From CAYUAG01 sp046483025 (lineage in GTDB: Bacteria > Zhuqueibacterota > QNDG01 > CAYUAG01), in assembly GCA_046483025.1 (NCBI GenBank), contig JAWODZ010000067.1:1-53074 (forward strand): 53,074 nt of DNA. Direction: 5' to 3'. How positions within the stretch are numbered: position 1 is the stretch's first letter; every line of letters starts with the position of its first letter. Position numbers and translations under genes: made by a program. The notes under the pieces were generated by a model that was given only the letters and a program-made list of their open reading frames with translations, ran no database searches and had not been told where the DNA came from. This document shows positions 24,691 to 33,733 of this stretch, piece after piece.

Positions 24691-25413
24691 TTACATACCA
24701 AACACTCCGCCTAACAGACTTCCTATTGCTACTACTAATACAATATAGATGGCCCACAGAGAGAGCACCATGGTAGCTGATTTCTTGGTGGAAAATTTAT
24801 ATACAACTGCAAGTCCGATAATCCAGAGAATAAGGGTCCAGAAAGTGAAAATATCGAACCGGGATAATAACCGGTACAACACTGTTTTATCTTCTCCCAG
24901 TTGAGGAGTTGGCAGTAAAATTGCCAGACTGGTTGTCACCCCAAAGCTGGTTCCATTGCTAATTACTAAATATGTTTGTAAGGCTGATTGCACAATTCCG
25001 ATAAGTCCACTCCAGCTGACTACTGCCAAAACATTTTTAAATTGAGCCCTTCCCCCCATAATGGTATTCCCGGTAAACAGGAAAATACCTGATAAAATAA
25101 GCCAGGCTAATAAAATGAAAATAGGTGCTGCAATAAAACCAATATACTTAATGGGCCCCTGCATGCTTTTCTGAGCTGCCTGGATCTGTTCACTATTCAT
25201 CCCCCGAGCTTTCATTGCTTCTATCTGATCACTGAAAGTAATATCCATCAGTAGAAATTGTGAAACTGTAGCTACAATAACAATGATAATAAAAGGAATC
25301 AGCCAGGTTGGTTTTTCGTTAATCGCAACAAAGGTTTCTTTGGGAGAACTAAATATACCAACGATTTTTTCGAATACATTCATATTTTTTTTCCCCTGTG
25401 CATTGGAATTCAT
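24691..25413 (-). CDS. Yip1-family membrane protein
   Basis: A 240-residue polytopic protein of the YIP1 type: an N-terminal KIVGIFSSPKETFVAINEKP segment (the SP..F..i...P motif common to bacterial members) and five hydrophobic stretches. The TM1-TM2 loop contains a Met/Gln-rich helix (MKARGMNSEQIQAAQKSMQG). Function is unknown; relatives in bacteria are often encoded near MacA/MacB-type transporters, as here. AGGAGGG stands 5 bases before the ATG at 25413; a second ATG ten codons later begins the conserved part and is an alternative start. Confidence 0.82.
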   Translation of the reverse strand: MNSNAQGKKNMNVFEKIVGIFSSPKETFVAINEKPTWLIPFIIIVIVATVSQFLLMDITFSDQIEAMKARGMNSEQIQAAQKSMQGPIKYIGFIAAPIFILLAWLILSGIFLFTGNTIMGGRAQFKNVLAVVSWSGLIGIVQSALQTYLVISNGTSFGVTTSLAILLPTPQLGEDKTVLYRLLSRFDIFTFWTLILWIIGLAVVYKFSTKKSATMVLSLWAIYIVLVVAIGSLLGGVFGM

Positions 25414-25485
25414 CGTTCCCTCCTAAATAAAGTTTATTATTACTTAACGTAAATTTATTATAGATGTTTCAAAATAAATGTATTT

Positions 25486-26880
25486 TTATTTTTTTTTAAG
25501 ATAATCATCTTTTATTTTCAATAAATATTCCAGGGCTTGATCATGATCATTGGGAATTTTACCTTCCAGAATAGCATCTTCAATAGCTTTTTTTAATTTA
25601 CCAACCTTGGGCCCCGGCTTGATTTTACATACCTTCATTATTGTATCTCCCCTTACCGGAGATTGGAAAGCTCTTAATTTATCCTTTTCTTCCACTTCTT
25701 TTATCCGTTTCCAGACATTATCAAAATTTTTTAAATGTTTTTTTACCCGTTTGGGATTTCCCGAAGTTATGTCTGCTTTGCATAAGGTCATAAGATCTTC
25801 AATGTCTTCACCGGCATCAACTAAAAGCCGTCTGATGGCAGAATCGGTTACTTCTTCGTCAATTAAATGAATGGGACGCATATGAAGGCGGGTTAATTTA
25901 CTGCTGTAATTATACATTTTATTAGATAATCGCAGTTTTCTGCAAATTTTTTTCAGCATTTTCATGCCTATATAATCATGTCCGTGAAATGTCCATCCTT
26001 TTCCTTTAATGAATTTTTTTACCCGGGGTTTACCCACATCATGAACTAATCCTGTAAATAATAATTTTTTATCATTTGTCATCTGGGCTAAATTATCTAC
26101 TACTTTTAAAGTATGGTCAAAAACATCTTTATGATGATGGTTTCCTCTCTGCTCGGTTCCACTCATTAAATCCAGTTCAGGGAAAATAATTTTGAGAAGT
26201 CCGGAATTTTTGAGAATATTAAAACCAATGGAAGGTTTATCGCTTAAAAGCATTTTCATCAATTCATCTGTAATTCGCTCCTGAGAAATGATACGAATAC
26301 GATTCCGCTCCTCTTTCATGGCTTGCAGAGTTTTTTTATCAATGGTAAATTGAAGCTGACTTGCAAATCGTGCTGCTCTCAAAATACGCAGAGGATCATC
26401 GTAAAAAGTTTGTTCAGGATCTGAGGGGGTTCGTATAATTTTCTGTTTAATATCCTTTGTTCCATTAAAGGGATCAATAATAGTTCCAAAGGAACTATCG
26501 GATACATCCATGGCAAGAGCATTTATGGTAAAGTCTCGTCTTTTAAGATCATCCTGTAATGATGCCAGCGTTATTTCCGGGTTCCTTGAATTTGGTTGAT
26601 AACTCTCTCTGCGAGCTGAAACAAACTCCAGTTTAATGTCTTTATAATGCAATGAGGCAGTGCCAAAATTTTTAAATACAGAAAATCCGTATCCGTTAAG
26701 CTGATGTTTTACTTCTTCAGCAAAAGCAGGACCGTCTCCTGTTACTACAAAATCTATCTCATCTGTTTCTCTATTCATTAAGGAATCACGTACATATCCA
26801 CCTACAGCATAGACGCTTAAGTTTTGCTGATCACCTATCTTTCCGATTTTTTTTAAAATATCCTTTTTTTTATCTGCCAT
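25486..26880 (-). CDS. CCA-adding enzyme / polyA polymerase family with HD domain
   Basis: A 464-residue class II tRNA nucleotidyltransferase. The head has VYAVGGYVRDSLM and DEIDFVV (the metal-binding DxD is EIDF/D in this family), RRDFTINALAMDV, and the RILRAARFASQL motif. An HD domain follows, with HHHKDVFDHTLKVV and GLVHDVGKP. The protein repairs or adds the CCA end of tRNA; the HD part can carry phosphohydrolase activity. Whether it adds the full CCA or only part cannot be told. No clear Shine-Dalgarno precedes the ATG. The neighbouring genes are same-strand and spaced by 34-72 bases. Confidence 0.9.
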   Translation of the reverse strand: MADKKKDILKKIGKIGDQQNLSVYAVGGYVRDSLMNRETDEIDFVVTGDGPAFAEEVKHQLNGYGFSVFKNFGTASLHYKDIKLEFVSARRESYQPNSRNPEITLASLQDDLKRRDFTINALAMDVSDSSFGTIIDPFNGTKDIKQKIIRTPSDPEQTFYDDPLRILRAARFASQLQFTIDKKTLQAMKEERNRIRIISQERITDELMKMLLSDKPSIGFNILKNSGLLKIIFPELDLMSGTEQRGNHHHKDVFDHTLKVVDNLAQMTNDKKLLFTGLVHDVGKPRVKKFIKGKGWTFHGHDYIGMKMLKKICRKLRLSNKMYNYSSKLTRLHMRPIHLIDEEVTDSAIRRLLVDAGEDIEDLMTLCKADITSGNPKRVKKHLKNFDNVWKRIKEVEEKDKLRAFQSPVRGDTIMKVCKIKPGPKVGKLKKAIEDAILEGKIPNDHDQALEYLLKIKDDYLKKK

Positions 26881-26914
26881 ATATATTCAACAATTAATGT
26901 GAGAAAATATTCTA

Positions 26915-27907
26915 TTAATTATTTCTAACGACTTTTTTATACCATGCAGCTGTTTCTTTTATTGCCTGCTTAAAATCTGTGGAAGGCTTATAGCCCAGCA
27001 TTTTTTTTGCCTTATCAATCCGAAAATGGAAGTCGCCTCTAAGATGAGTAACCAGATATTTTGTAAGGGGAGGGCGTTTTTTTATATGAAAGACTCGATA
27101 CACAAATTCTAAAACATTAGCTATTATCCCGGCAATTACCGGAGGCAGAGAAAATCGTGGAGCAGGAACATTAAGCTCCTTTGTAAGGGCTTCAAAATAT
27201 TCCCTCCAGGAAATTTTTTTTCCATCAGTGATAATATAGGCTTCTCCTGCTGCTTGTTTTTTGGTCCCGGCCAGTATTAATCCATCAGCTAAATTATTCA
27301 CATATGTTAAGGCTCCGATTGTCTTTCCTCCTCCAATATATCCCATTGTTCCTTTTTCCAGTAAAGATGTCATTTTCAACAGGCTTACTCTGTCACCCGG
27401 ACCATAAATATCACCAGGTCTTACAATTGTTACTTCAATTTTTTTTTCTTTATGATAGGACATAACCAATCTCTCAGCTTCCCGTTTGGTCTGTACATAG
27501 GGAAACGGGGTATCAAGTTGGGGGCTTTGTTCATTTAGATCACAGGAATCAACATGACTGTGAACTACAATACTGCTTACATAAACAAATCTTTTTACTT
27601 TTTTTCCCACGGCTGCTTGAATGAGTTTATGTGTTCCTTCAACATTAACGTTTCGAAAATATTCCAAACTTCCCCAGTCTGAGACTGCGCCTGCAATGTG
27701 GTACACAACTTCAACATCTTTTAAAACTTGGGAATATGAATCCTTATTATCTAATGAACCAATAATTTTCTGAATAGTTACTCCTTCTAATAGAGAGAGA
27801 TCACTGGTTTTACGTACCAGTCCCAATACTGTATCTCCCCTTTCAAGCAGTTTTCGGCACAATGCAGACCCGACAAAGCCGTTTGCTCCGGTGACAAATA
27901 CTTTCAT
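26915..27907 (-). CDS. NAD-dependent epimerase/dehydratase (extended SDR)
   Basis: A 330-residue extended short-chain dehydrogenase. The N-terminal VFVTGANGFVGSAL is the TGxxGxxG nucleotide-binding loop. YVSSIVVHS supplies the catalytic Ser region, and the active-site Tyr-x3-Lys is YVQTK near residue 140, followed by IVRPGDIYGPGD. The C-terminal part (RFSLPPVIAGIIANVLEFVY) has the hydrophobic substrate-domain helix seen in sterol- or sugar-type relatives. The substrate is unknown. AAGGAG precedes the ATG. It lies between purF and the CCA enzyme, all in the same direction. Confidence 0.88.
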   Translation of the reverse strand: MKVFVTGANGFVGSALCRKLLERGDTVLGLVRKTSDLSLLEGVTIQKIIGSLDNKDSYSQVLKDVEVVYHIAGAVSDWGSLEYFRNVNVEGTHKLIQAAVGKKVKRFVYVSSIVVHSHVDSCDLNEQSPQLDTPFPYVQTKREAERLVMSYHKEKKIEVTIVRPGDIYGPGDRVSLLKMTSLLEKGTMGYIGGGKTIGALTYVNNLADGLILAGTKKQAAGEAYIITDGKKISWREYFEALTKELNVPAPRFSLPPVIAGIIANVLEFVYRVFHIKKRPPLTKYLVTHLRGDFHFRIDKAKKMLGYKPSTDFKQAIKETAAWYKKVVRNN

Positions 27908-28001
27908 GGTGCTCCTTTATTCAATTACTCATAATATATAAAAAATATAAATGAAAATAAACTTTATTACTTTTATTTAGCTTTTGAAATTACTGATATG
28001 T

Positions 28002-29378
28002 TCAGTGGTCAATAGGATAATCTCCGGTAAAGCAGGCAATACAGAAATGTTCCTTAGGTATCTCAATACAGTCCAGCATACCGTCAACCGAGAGATAACC
28101 GAGTGAATCAACTTTTAGATATTTTCTTATTTGGTCGATATTTTTTTTATTTGCAATAAATTCTTCCTTACTGGGCATATCAATACCATAAAAACAAGGA
28201 TGTTTTACCGGTGGAGAAGAAATTCTTAAATGTATTTGTTTTGGTTCAACACTCCTTAAAAGCTCTACAATTTTTTTCATGGTTGTGCCCCGGATGAGAG
28301 AGTCATCCACGATAACAATATTTTTATCTTTAAGTACGCCTTTTACAGTATTAAATTTAATGCGAGCCCCTACATCTCTTTCCTCCTGCTCGGGATGTAT
28401 AAAAGTTCTTCCCACGTAGTGATTTCTTATTAATCCGATTTCATATTTAAGTCCTGATCCTTCAGCATATCCCAGGGCAGCTGTGTTAGCAGAATCAGGA
28501 ACAGAGATTACACAATCAGCATTCGGAGCCGGGTGTTCCCGGGCGAGTTTGCGTCCCAGTTTTCTTCGTACTTTATCAACATTTTCTCCAAAAACAAAAC
28601 TGTCCGGACGGGAAAAATAAATATGTTCAAATATGCAGTGTTTATAATCTTTCACCTCTTTCTCCTGAGGTATGGTGAAACTTTTAATCCCTTTATCTGT
28701 AATACGAAGCATTTCACCTGGTTTGATTTCCTTCACTGTATCTGCCTTTATCAGATCAAAGGCACATGTTTCAGAGGAGATCACATAACTTCTATTTAAT
28801 TTACCTAACAAAAGAGGACGAACTCCATAAGGATCTCTGGCTGCAAAAAGTGCATCTTTTGTGAGGAAGAGTATAGAATAAGCACCCCTGATCCTAAAAA
28901 GGGCATCCAGAAGCATATTTTCTAATCTCTTCTTTTTTGAACGTGCCACCAGATGCATTATTACTTCCGTGTCTGTGGTGGTAGTGAATATTGATCCTTC
29001 TTTTTCCATTTGTCTGCGTAGTTTTTTGGCGTTGATTAAATTACCATTATGTGAATTTGCCAGTTGGCCATTTTTAAAAGCTACTAATACCGGCTGAGCA
29101 TTTATCAGGCTGGAAGAACCAGTGGTTGAATATCGGTTATGTCCGATAACATGAGGGCCCTGTAATTGTTGAAAAATCTCTGGATCGCAAAAAACCTGAT
29201 TCACAAGTCCCATACCAGTATACCTGGTTAATTTTTCAGTATTTGAAACAACCATTCCGGAACTCTCCTGTCCTCTATGCTGTAAAGCATAAAGCCCAAG
29301 ATAGGTTACTTGAGCAGCATCCGGGTGATTAAATATTCCGAAAACACCGCATTCCTCATGCATTGAATCAGAAAACAT
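28002..29378 (-). CDS. purF: Amidophosphoribosyltransferase
   Basis: PurF makes phosphoribosylamine from PRPP and glutamine, the first step of purine synthesis. In this 458-residue protein a short propeptide precedes the catalytic Cys (C10 in EECGVFGIF), to be exposed by cleavage. GHNRYSTTG and SHNGNL belong to the class II amidotransferase domain, and IVDDSLIRGTTM is the PRPP loop. Cysteines at YKHC, KHPC and CIAC match the four that hold a 4Fe-4S cluster in the Bacillus-type enzyme. AAGGAG lies upstream of the ATG at 29378; starting at the second Met would shorten the propeptide to four residues. Confidence 0.96.
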   Translation of the reverse strand: MFSDSMHEECGVFGIFNHPDAAQVTYLGLYALQHRGQESSGMVVSNTEKLTRYTGMGLVNQVFCDPEIFQQLQGPHVIGHNRYSTTGSSSLINAQPVLVAFKNGQLANSHNGNLINAKKLRRQMEKEGSIFTTTTDTEVIMHLVARSKKKRLENMLLDALFRIRGAYSILFLTKDALFAARDPYGVRPLLLGKLNRSYVISSETCAFDLIKADTVKEIKPGEMLRITDKGIKSFTIPQEKEVKDYKHCIFEHIYFSRPDSFVFGENVDKVRRKLGRKLAREHPAPNADCVISVPDSANTAALGYAEGSGLKYEIGLIRNHYVGRTFIHPEQEERDVGARIKFNTVKGVLKDKNIVIVDDSLIRGTTMKKIVELLRSVEPKQIHLRISSPPVKHPCFYGIDMPSKEEFIANKKNIDQIRKYLKVDSLGYLSVDGMLDCIEIPKEHFCIACFTGDYPIDH

Positions 29379-29408
29379 GGAAAATATACTCCTTATTTTG
29401 ATGAAAAA

Positions 29409-31016
29409 TCAAGAAGATTTACTGTATACCAATGATGCTGCCACAAATCCTTTAAATAAAGGATGAGGGTCAATAGGACGAGATTGGAATTCGGGATGAA
29501 ACTGGGTAGCTATAAACCAGGGATGATTCTTTAATTCTGCAATTTCTACCAGAACGCCATCCGGGGAAAGACCGGAAAATATCATTCCGTTTTCTTCATA
29601 CTTGTCTTTATATTTATTATTAAACTCGTATCTGTGCCTGTGCCTTTCACGTATCTTTTTTTCTTGATACATCCTGTACACGATTGAATTTTTTTTGAGA
29701 ATACAGGAGTATGCTCCCAGCCGCATGGTCCCTCCGATATTTTTTATTGTTTTTTGGTCTTCCATAATATCAATCACCGGATATTTTGTTTCTAGGTTCA
29801 GTTCAGTACTGTCAGCATTTGTAAATTTCAGCACATGGCGGGCAAATTCCACCATAGCCATCTGCATTCCCAGACATATGCCCAGAAAGGGTATTTTGTT
29901 CTCTCGTGCATACTTTATAGCCAGTATCTTACCTTCATGTCCTCTTTTCCCGAATCCACCTGGTATTAGAATACCGTGTATTTTACTCAAGACTTCATCG
30001 GCTCCTATCCGTTCAATATCCTCGGCAGCAATACTATGTATGTTCACTCGAACAGAGTTGGCTGCTCCGCCATGATTGAGCGCTTCACGTATGGATTTAT
30101 AAGCATCCTGTAGTTCTGAATACTTACCCACTACCGCAATATCAATTTTTTCCCGGGAGTTTTCCACTTTATTAACATATTCACGCCATGGTTTAAGATT
30201 TCTTTTCCCTGCCCTTAATCCCAGATAATCAATAATACTCTCATCGAGATTCTGAGCAGCAAATTCAAGAGGCACTTTATATATTGTATTTTCCACATCA
30301 AAAGCTTCAATAACAGCATTTTCATCCACATTGCAGAATAAAGATATTTTGCTTCTTACATCTTTATTAAGATGTTTTTCGGTTCTGCAGATAAGAATAT
30401 CCGGGATAATACCAATTTCTCTGAGACGGCCAACAGAATGTTGGGTGGGTTTGGTTTTGACCTCTCCGGCTTTATGCAGATAGGGTATTAAGGTAACATG
30501 AATGAAAAGCACATTACTCTTTCCTTCTTTTTGACGGAACTGACGAAGTGCTTCCAGAAAGGGGAGACTTTCAATATCACCTACTGTACCCCCGATTTCC
30601 GTAATTACAATATCAATATCAGGTGTCACCACAGAGCGTATACCTTCACATATCTCCGAGGTTACATGAGGAACCACCTGAATTGTACTTCCTAGAAATT
30701 CACCTTTCCTTTCCTTGGTAATAATAGAATCATAGATACGGCCTGCTGTATAATTACAGTTTCTGCTGGTCCTGATTCCGGTAAAACGTTCATAATGTCC
30801 CAGATCAAGATCAGTTTCTGTCCCGTCATCAGTAACATACACCTCCCCATGCTGATAAGGATTCATTGTCCCCGGATCTACATTCAGGTAGGGGTCGAAC
30901 TTCTGATGCATAACATTGAGTTTTCTGGATTTTAAAAGCAATCCTATTGAGGCTGCTGTGATTCCTTTTCCTAAAGATGAAACCACTCCGCCTGTAACAA
31001 ATATAAACTTTGACAT
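29409..31016 (-). CDS. pyrG: CTP synthase
   Basis: CTP synthase, 535 residues, normal length. The N-terminal synthetase domain begins FIFVTGGVVSSLGKGITAAS, with MNPYQHGEVYVTDDGTETDL and a later GGTVGDIES. The C-terminal class I glutaminase domain has GICLGMQ with the nucleophilic Cys near residue 380 and FHPEFQSRP with the His/Glu pair. It aminates UTP to CTP in the cytoplasm. AGAGGTGG precedes the ATG. Upstream is an AT-rich divergent region shared with rpmE. It is followed by purF 30 bases downstream, placing two nucleotide-synthesis genes in one transcript. Confidence 0.98.
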   Translation of the reverse strand: MSKFIFVTGGVVSSLGKGITAASIGLLLKSRKLNVMHQKFDPYLNVDPGTMNPYQHGEVYVTDDGTETDLDLGHYERFTGIRTSRNCNYTAGRIYDSIITKERKGEFLGSTIQVVPHVTSEICEGIRSVVTPDIDIVITEIGGTVGDIESLPFLEALRQFRQKEGKSNVLFIHVTLIPYLHKAGEVKTKPTQHSVGRLREIGIIPDILICRTEKHLNKDVRSKISLFCNVDENAVIEAFDVENTIYKVPLEFAAQNLDESIIDYLGLRAGKRNLKPWREYVNKVENSREKIDIAVVGKYSELQDAYKSIREALNHGGAANSVRVNIHSIAAEDIERIGADEVLSKIHGILIPGGFGKRGHEGKILAIKYARENKIPFLGICLGMQMAMVEFARHVLKFTNADSTELNLETKYPVIDIMEDQKTIKNIGGTMRLGAYSCILKKNSIVYRMYQEKKIRERHRHRYEFNNKYKDKYEENGMIFSGLSPDGVLVEIAELKNHPWFIATQFHPEFQSRPIDPHPLFKGFVAASLVYSKSS

Positions 31017-31218
31017 TTAATCCACCTCTTAAATTTGCCTGTCAATCTAATAGGGAAAATCATAAAATATTTTCTAACTGTTATAATTAATATAATCCAT
31101 AGCGATCAAAAAATCAATTTGGAAATTATTTATTACTGTATAGTTATCTTCCCGGAGATAATTCCTAGATTTTACAATCGGATTAGTGCAATAATAATTT
31201 TTTTGCTATAAAAAACTC

Positions 31219-31247
31219 TTGCTTTATATTAAATTATTTTTTATCTT
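31219..31247 (+). promoter_or_regulatory. Probable promoter of rpmE
   Basis: TTGCTT (31219-31224), 17 bases, TATCTT (31242-31247), in the AT-rich region between the divergent genes pyrG and rpmE. The same -35 hexamer and spacing occur at 44237-44265. Confidence 0.5.
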
Positions 31248-31288
31248 TTATTGCTTTAATAATAACTGTTCAAAAGGAGGTGTAACAA

Positions 31289-31528
31289 TTGAAAAAGGGA
31301 ATACATCCGGATTATAGAGAATCTACTATTACTTGTGCTTGTGGAGCGGAAATCAAGACCCGTTCTACCAAAGGAGATTTTAATATAGAAATTTGTTCTA
31401 ATTGTCATCCGTTTTTTACCGGCAAGCAAAAACTTATTGATTCTGCAGGTCGGGTAGAAAAGTTCAGGAAAAAATATAAACTTGAGAATAAACAGGAAAA
31501 ATCAGAGGATAGTAAAAAATCTTCTTAG
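31289..31528 (+). CDS. rpmE: 50S ribosomal protein L31, zinc form
   Basis: A 79-residue L31. It opens MKKGIHPDY and has four cysteines arranged C-x-C...C-x2-C (C16, C18, C37, C40), the zinc-binding C+ type. The last 20 residues form a charged tail (KLENKQEKSEDSKKSS) longer than in many L31 proteins. The start codon is TTG, fixed by a strong AAAGGAGGTG 6 bases upstream and by alignment of the N-terminus. A clear terminator follows the stop, so it is largely transcribed alone. Confidence 0.97.
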   Translation: MKKGIHPDYRESTITCACGAEIKTRSTKGDFNIEICSNCHPFFTGKQKLIDSAGRVEKFRKKYKLENKQEKSEDSKKSS

Positions 31529-31550
31529 TCATGTTCAGAAAAACCAAATG

Positions 31551-31586
31551 CGGAATATGGATTATCCATCCATATTCCGTTTTTTT
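31551..31586 (+). terminator. Rho-independent terminator after rpmE
   Basis: CGGAATATGGAT (31551-31562) and ATCCATATTCCG (31568-31579) form a perfect 12-bp stem with a 5-base loop, followed by seven T. Confidence 0.92.
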
Positions 31587-31609
31587 ATACTTTTTAAAAT
31601 GAGAATCAT

Positions 31610-32515
31610 ATGAATGAAAACCATAAAACCCAGGTCGGGGGTCAGGCTGTCATAGAAGGAGTAATGATGAGATCACCGGAATATGTTTCCGTAGCTGTAC
31701 GTAAGCCTGATGATAAAATTCTAGTAAAAAGAGAATCCTATATTTCCTGGACTAAACGAAATAAACTCTTGGGACTGCCCTTTATTCGGGGTGGAGTTGT
31801 TTTAATTGAATCTATGGTCTTGGGTATAAAAGCCTTAAATTTTTCCGGTGATATAGCAATGCAGGAGGAATCGGGGCCAAAGCATTCCAAAAATAATAAA
31901 CTGATGTTAGCTTTAACCGTTATTATTGCTCTAATTCTTGGTATAGGTCTTTTCTTTTACCTCCCTTTGATATTAACAGAATTAACCGGAGTAGTAAATA
32001 ACACTCTTTTTAATCTGATTGACGGGGTGATCCGGCTTATATTTTTATTAACTTATATTTTCCTTATTAGCAGATGGAAAGAAATAAAACGAATTTTTGA
32101 ATATCATGGTGCTGAACATTTATCTATATTCATATATGAAAATAAAAAACCGATGAAATTTTCATCTGCTGAAGAATATACTACTCATCATCCCCGCTGT
32201 GGAACCAGTTTTCTTTTTATGGTAATGATTGTAGCAGTACTTGTATTTATTCTGTTAGGTAAACCTGAAACAATTACTGATAGAATTATCCGTCTTCTTT
32301 TTGTTCCTGTGATTGGCGGTATTTCTTATGAGATAATTAGATTATCCGGTAAAAAATTTGGTACAAAATTAGCAAAAATAATCACTGCCCCCGGGCTCTG
32401 GTTGCAGAATCTGACTACAGAACGCCCTGATGAAAAACAGCTTGAAGTAGCATTTACTGCTTTGAAAAGTTCGCTGGACATGGAACTTGACCCCGGTGTA
32501 GAAGTCATTGAATGA
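31610..32515 (+). CDS. DUF1385 membrane protein (YqhQ type)
   Basis: A 301-residue member of DUF1385. The signature VGGQAVIEGVMMRSPE lies at the N-terminus, followed by LPFIRGGVVLIESMVLGIKAL, two hydrophobic segments, EYHGAEHLSIFIYE with conserved His residues, HHPRCGTSFLF, and further membrane segments. The function is not established. The order rpmE, DUF1385, prfA is common across many phyla, which supports the call. No obvious Shine-Dalgarno is near the ATG. It begins 24 bases after the rpmE terminator and is followed by prfA after 34 bases. Confidence 0.92.
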   Translation: MNENHKTQVGGQAVIEGVMMRSPEYVSVAVRKPDDKILVKRESYISWTKRNKLLGLPFIRGGVVLIESMVLGIKALNFSGDIAMQEESGPKHSKNNKLMLALTVIIALILGIGLFFYLPLILTELTGVVNNTLFNLIDGVIRLIFLLTYIFLISRWKEIKRIFEYHGAEHLSIFIYENKKPMKFSSAEEYTTHHPRCGTSFLFMVMIVAVLVFILLGKPETITDRIIRLLFVPVIGGISYEIIRLSGKKFGTKLAKIITAPGLWLQNLTTERPDEKQLEVAFTALKSSLDMELDPGVEVIE

Positions 32516-32549
32516 TTTGTTTCCTATAATTTAACTATGAGTTATTGAT

Positions 32550-33641
32550 ATGGACACTTTTTGGGAAAAAATTAAAAAGAAAGTTAAAACTGCTGAAGAG
32601 CGTTTAAAGGAAGTGGAAAAATCTCTGGAGAATCCGGAAGTGTTGAATAATCATGAAAAATTAGCCTCATTTTCCAAAGAACATAACCATCTTAAAACTT
32701 TACTGGATGAAGCTCAAAAGTATAAAGTAATAATTGATAAGATAAAGGAAGATGAAAAAATTATTCATAATTCTTCTGATGAAGAACTTGTGGAAATTGC
32801 CAGAGAGGAAATCGAGGAAAATAAAAAACTAAAAAATTCTTCTGAGAATATTTTAAAAGATTTACTCATCCCTAAGGATCAGGGAGACACAAAAAATGCA
32901 ATTATGGAAATCCGGGCAGGTACAGGTGGGGACGAAGCTGCTTTATTTGCCGGCGACCTATATAAAATGTATACAAAATACCTGGAAAGGATGGGTTGGA
33001 AAATGGAATTATTAAGCTGTAATCCCACTGGGCTTGGCGGATTTAAAGAAATAATTTTTTCTATAAACGGAGAAAATGCTTACGGTACTCTGAAATATGA
33101 AAGTGGAGTTCATAGAGTACAGAGAGTGCCGTCTACTGAAACTCAGGGAAGAATTCATACCTCCGCTGCTTCAGTGGTAGTCCTTCCGCAAGCAGAGGAA
33201 GTTGATATTAAAATCGAGCCCAGTGATATTAAAATTGATGTATACAGATCGTCCGGTCCCGGGGGTCAAAGTGTCAACACCACAGACTCTGCGGTTCGAA
33301 TTACTCATCTGCCAACAAGTTTAGTTGTCACCTGTCAGGATGAGAAATCCCAGCATAAAAACCGGGCTAAAGCCATGAAAGTGTTACGGGCCCGGTTATA
33401 TGATCTGAAACAAAAAGAAAAAGAAAAGAAAAAAACTGCCAGCCGACGTTCTATGATAGGTTCCGGTGACCGTAGTGTGAAGATCAGAACCTATAATTTT
33501 CCTCAGGGAAGAGTTACTGATCACCGTATTAATCTTACTCTTTATAAACTTTCTGAGATTCTGGATGGACATCCTGATGAGCTTATACACGAACTGCAGA
33601 TTATTGAGAAAGATGAAAAGCTAAGTGAAGCTAATGATTAA
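32550..33641 (+). CDS. prfA: Peptide chain release factor 1
   Basis: RF1, 363 residues, ends translation at UAA and UAG. It carries the GGQ tripeptide at residues 238-240 (GPGGQSVNTTDSAVR) for peptidyl-tRNA hydrolysis, and a PST motif in RVQRVPSTETQGRIHTSA at the place of the RF1 P-x-T anticodon-like tripeptide, which separates it from RF2 (SPF). Q240 is the methylation target of PrmC; a prmC gene, often next in this order, is not in the window, and carA follows instead. Length and N-terminal helical domain are normal. Confidence 0.97.
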   Translation: MDTFWEKIKKKVKTAEERLKEVEKSLENPEVLNNHEKLASFSKEHNHLKTLLDEAQKYKVIIDKIKEDEKIIHNSSDEELVEIAREEIEENKKLKNSSENILKDLLIPKDQGDTKNAIMEIRAGTGGDEAALFAGDLYKMYTKYLERMGWKMELLSCNPTGLGGFKEIIFSINGENAYGTLKYESGVHRVQRVPSTETQGRIHTSAASVVVLPQAEEVDIKIEPSDIKIDVYRSSGPGGQSVNTTDSAVRITHLPTSLVVTCQDEKSQHKNRAKAMKVLRARLYDLKQKEKEKKKTASRRSMIGSGDRSVKIRTYNFPQGRVTDHRINLTLYKLSEILDGHPDELIHELQIIEKDEKLSEAND

Positions 33642-33733
33642 ACAGCAGTATTTTAAAAAAAAATTAATATTTAACATTTTCATTTGGAAATTTCAAGCAG
33701 TCTTACCTACCATATCAAGGAGCAAAGAGTACC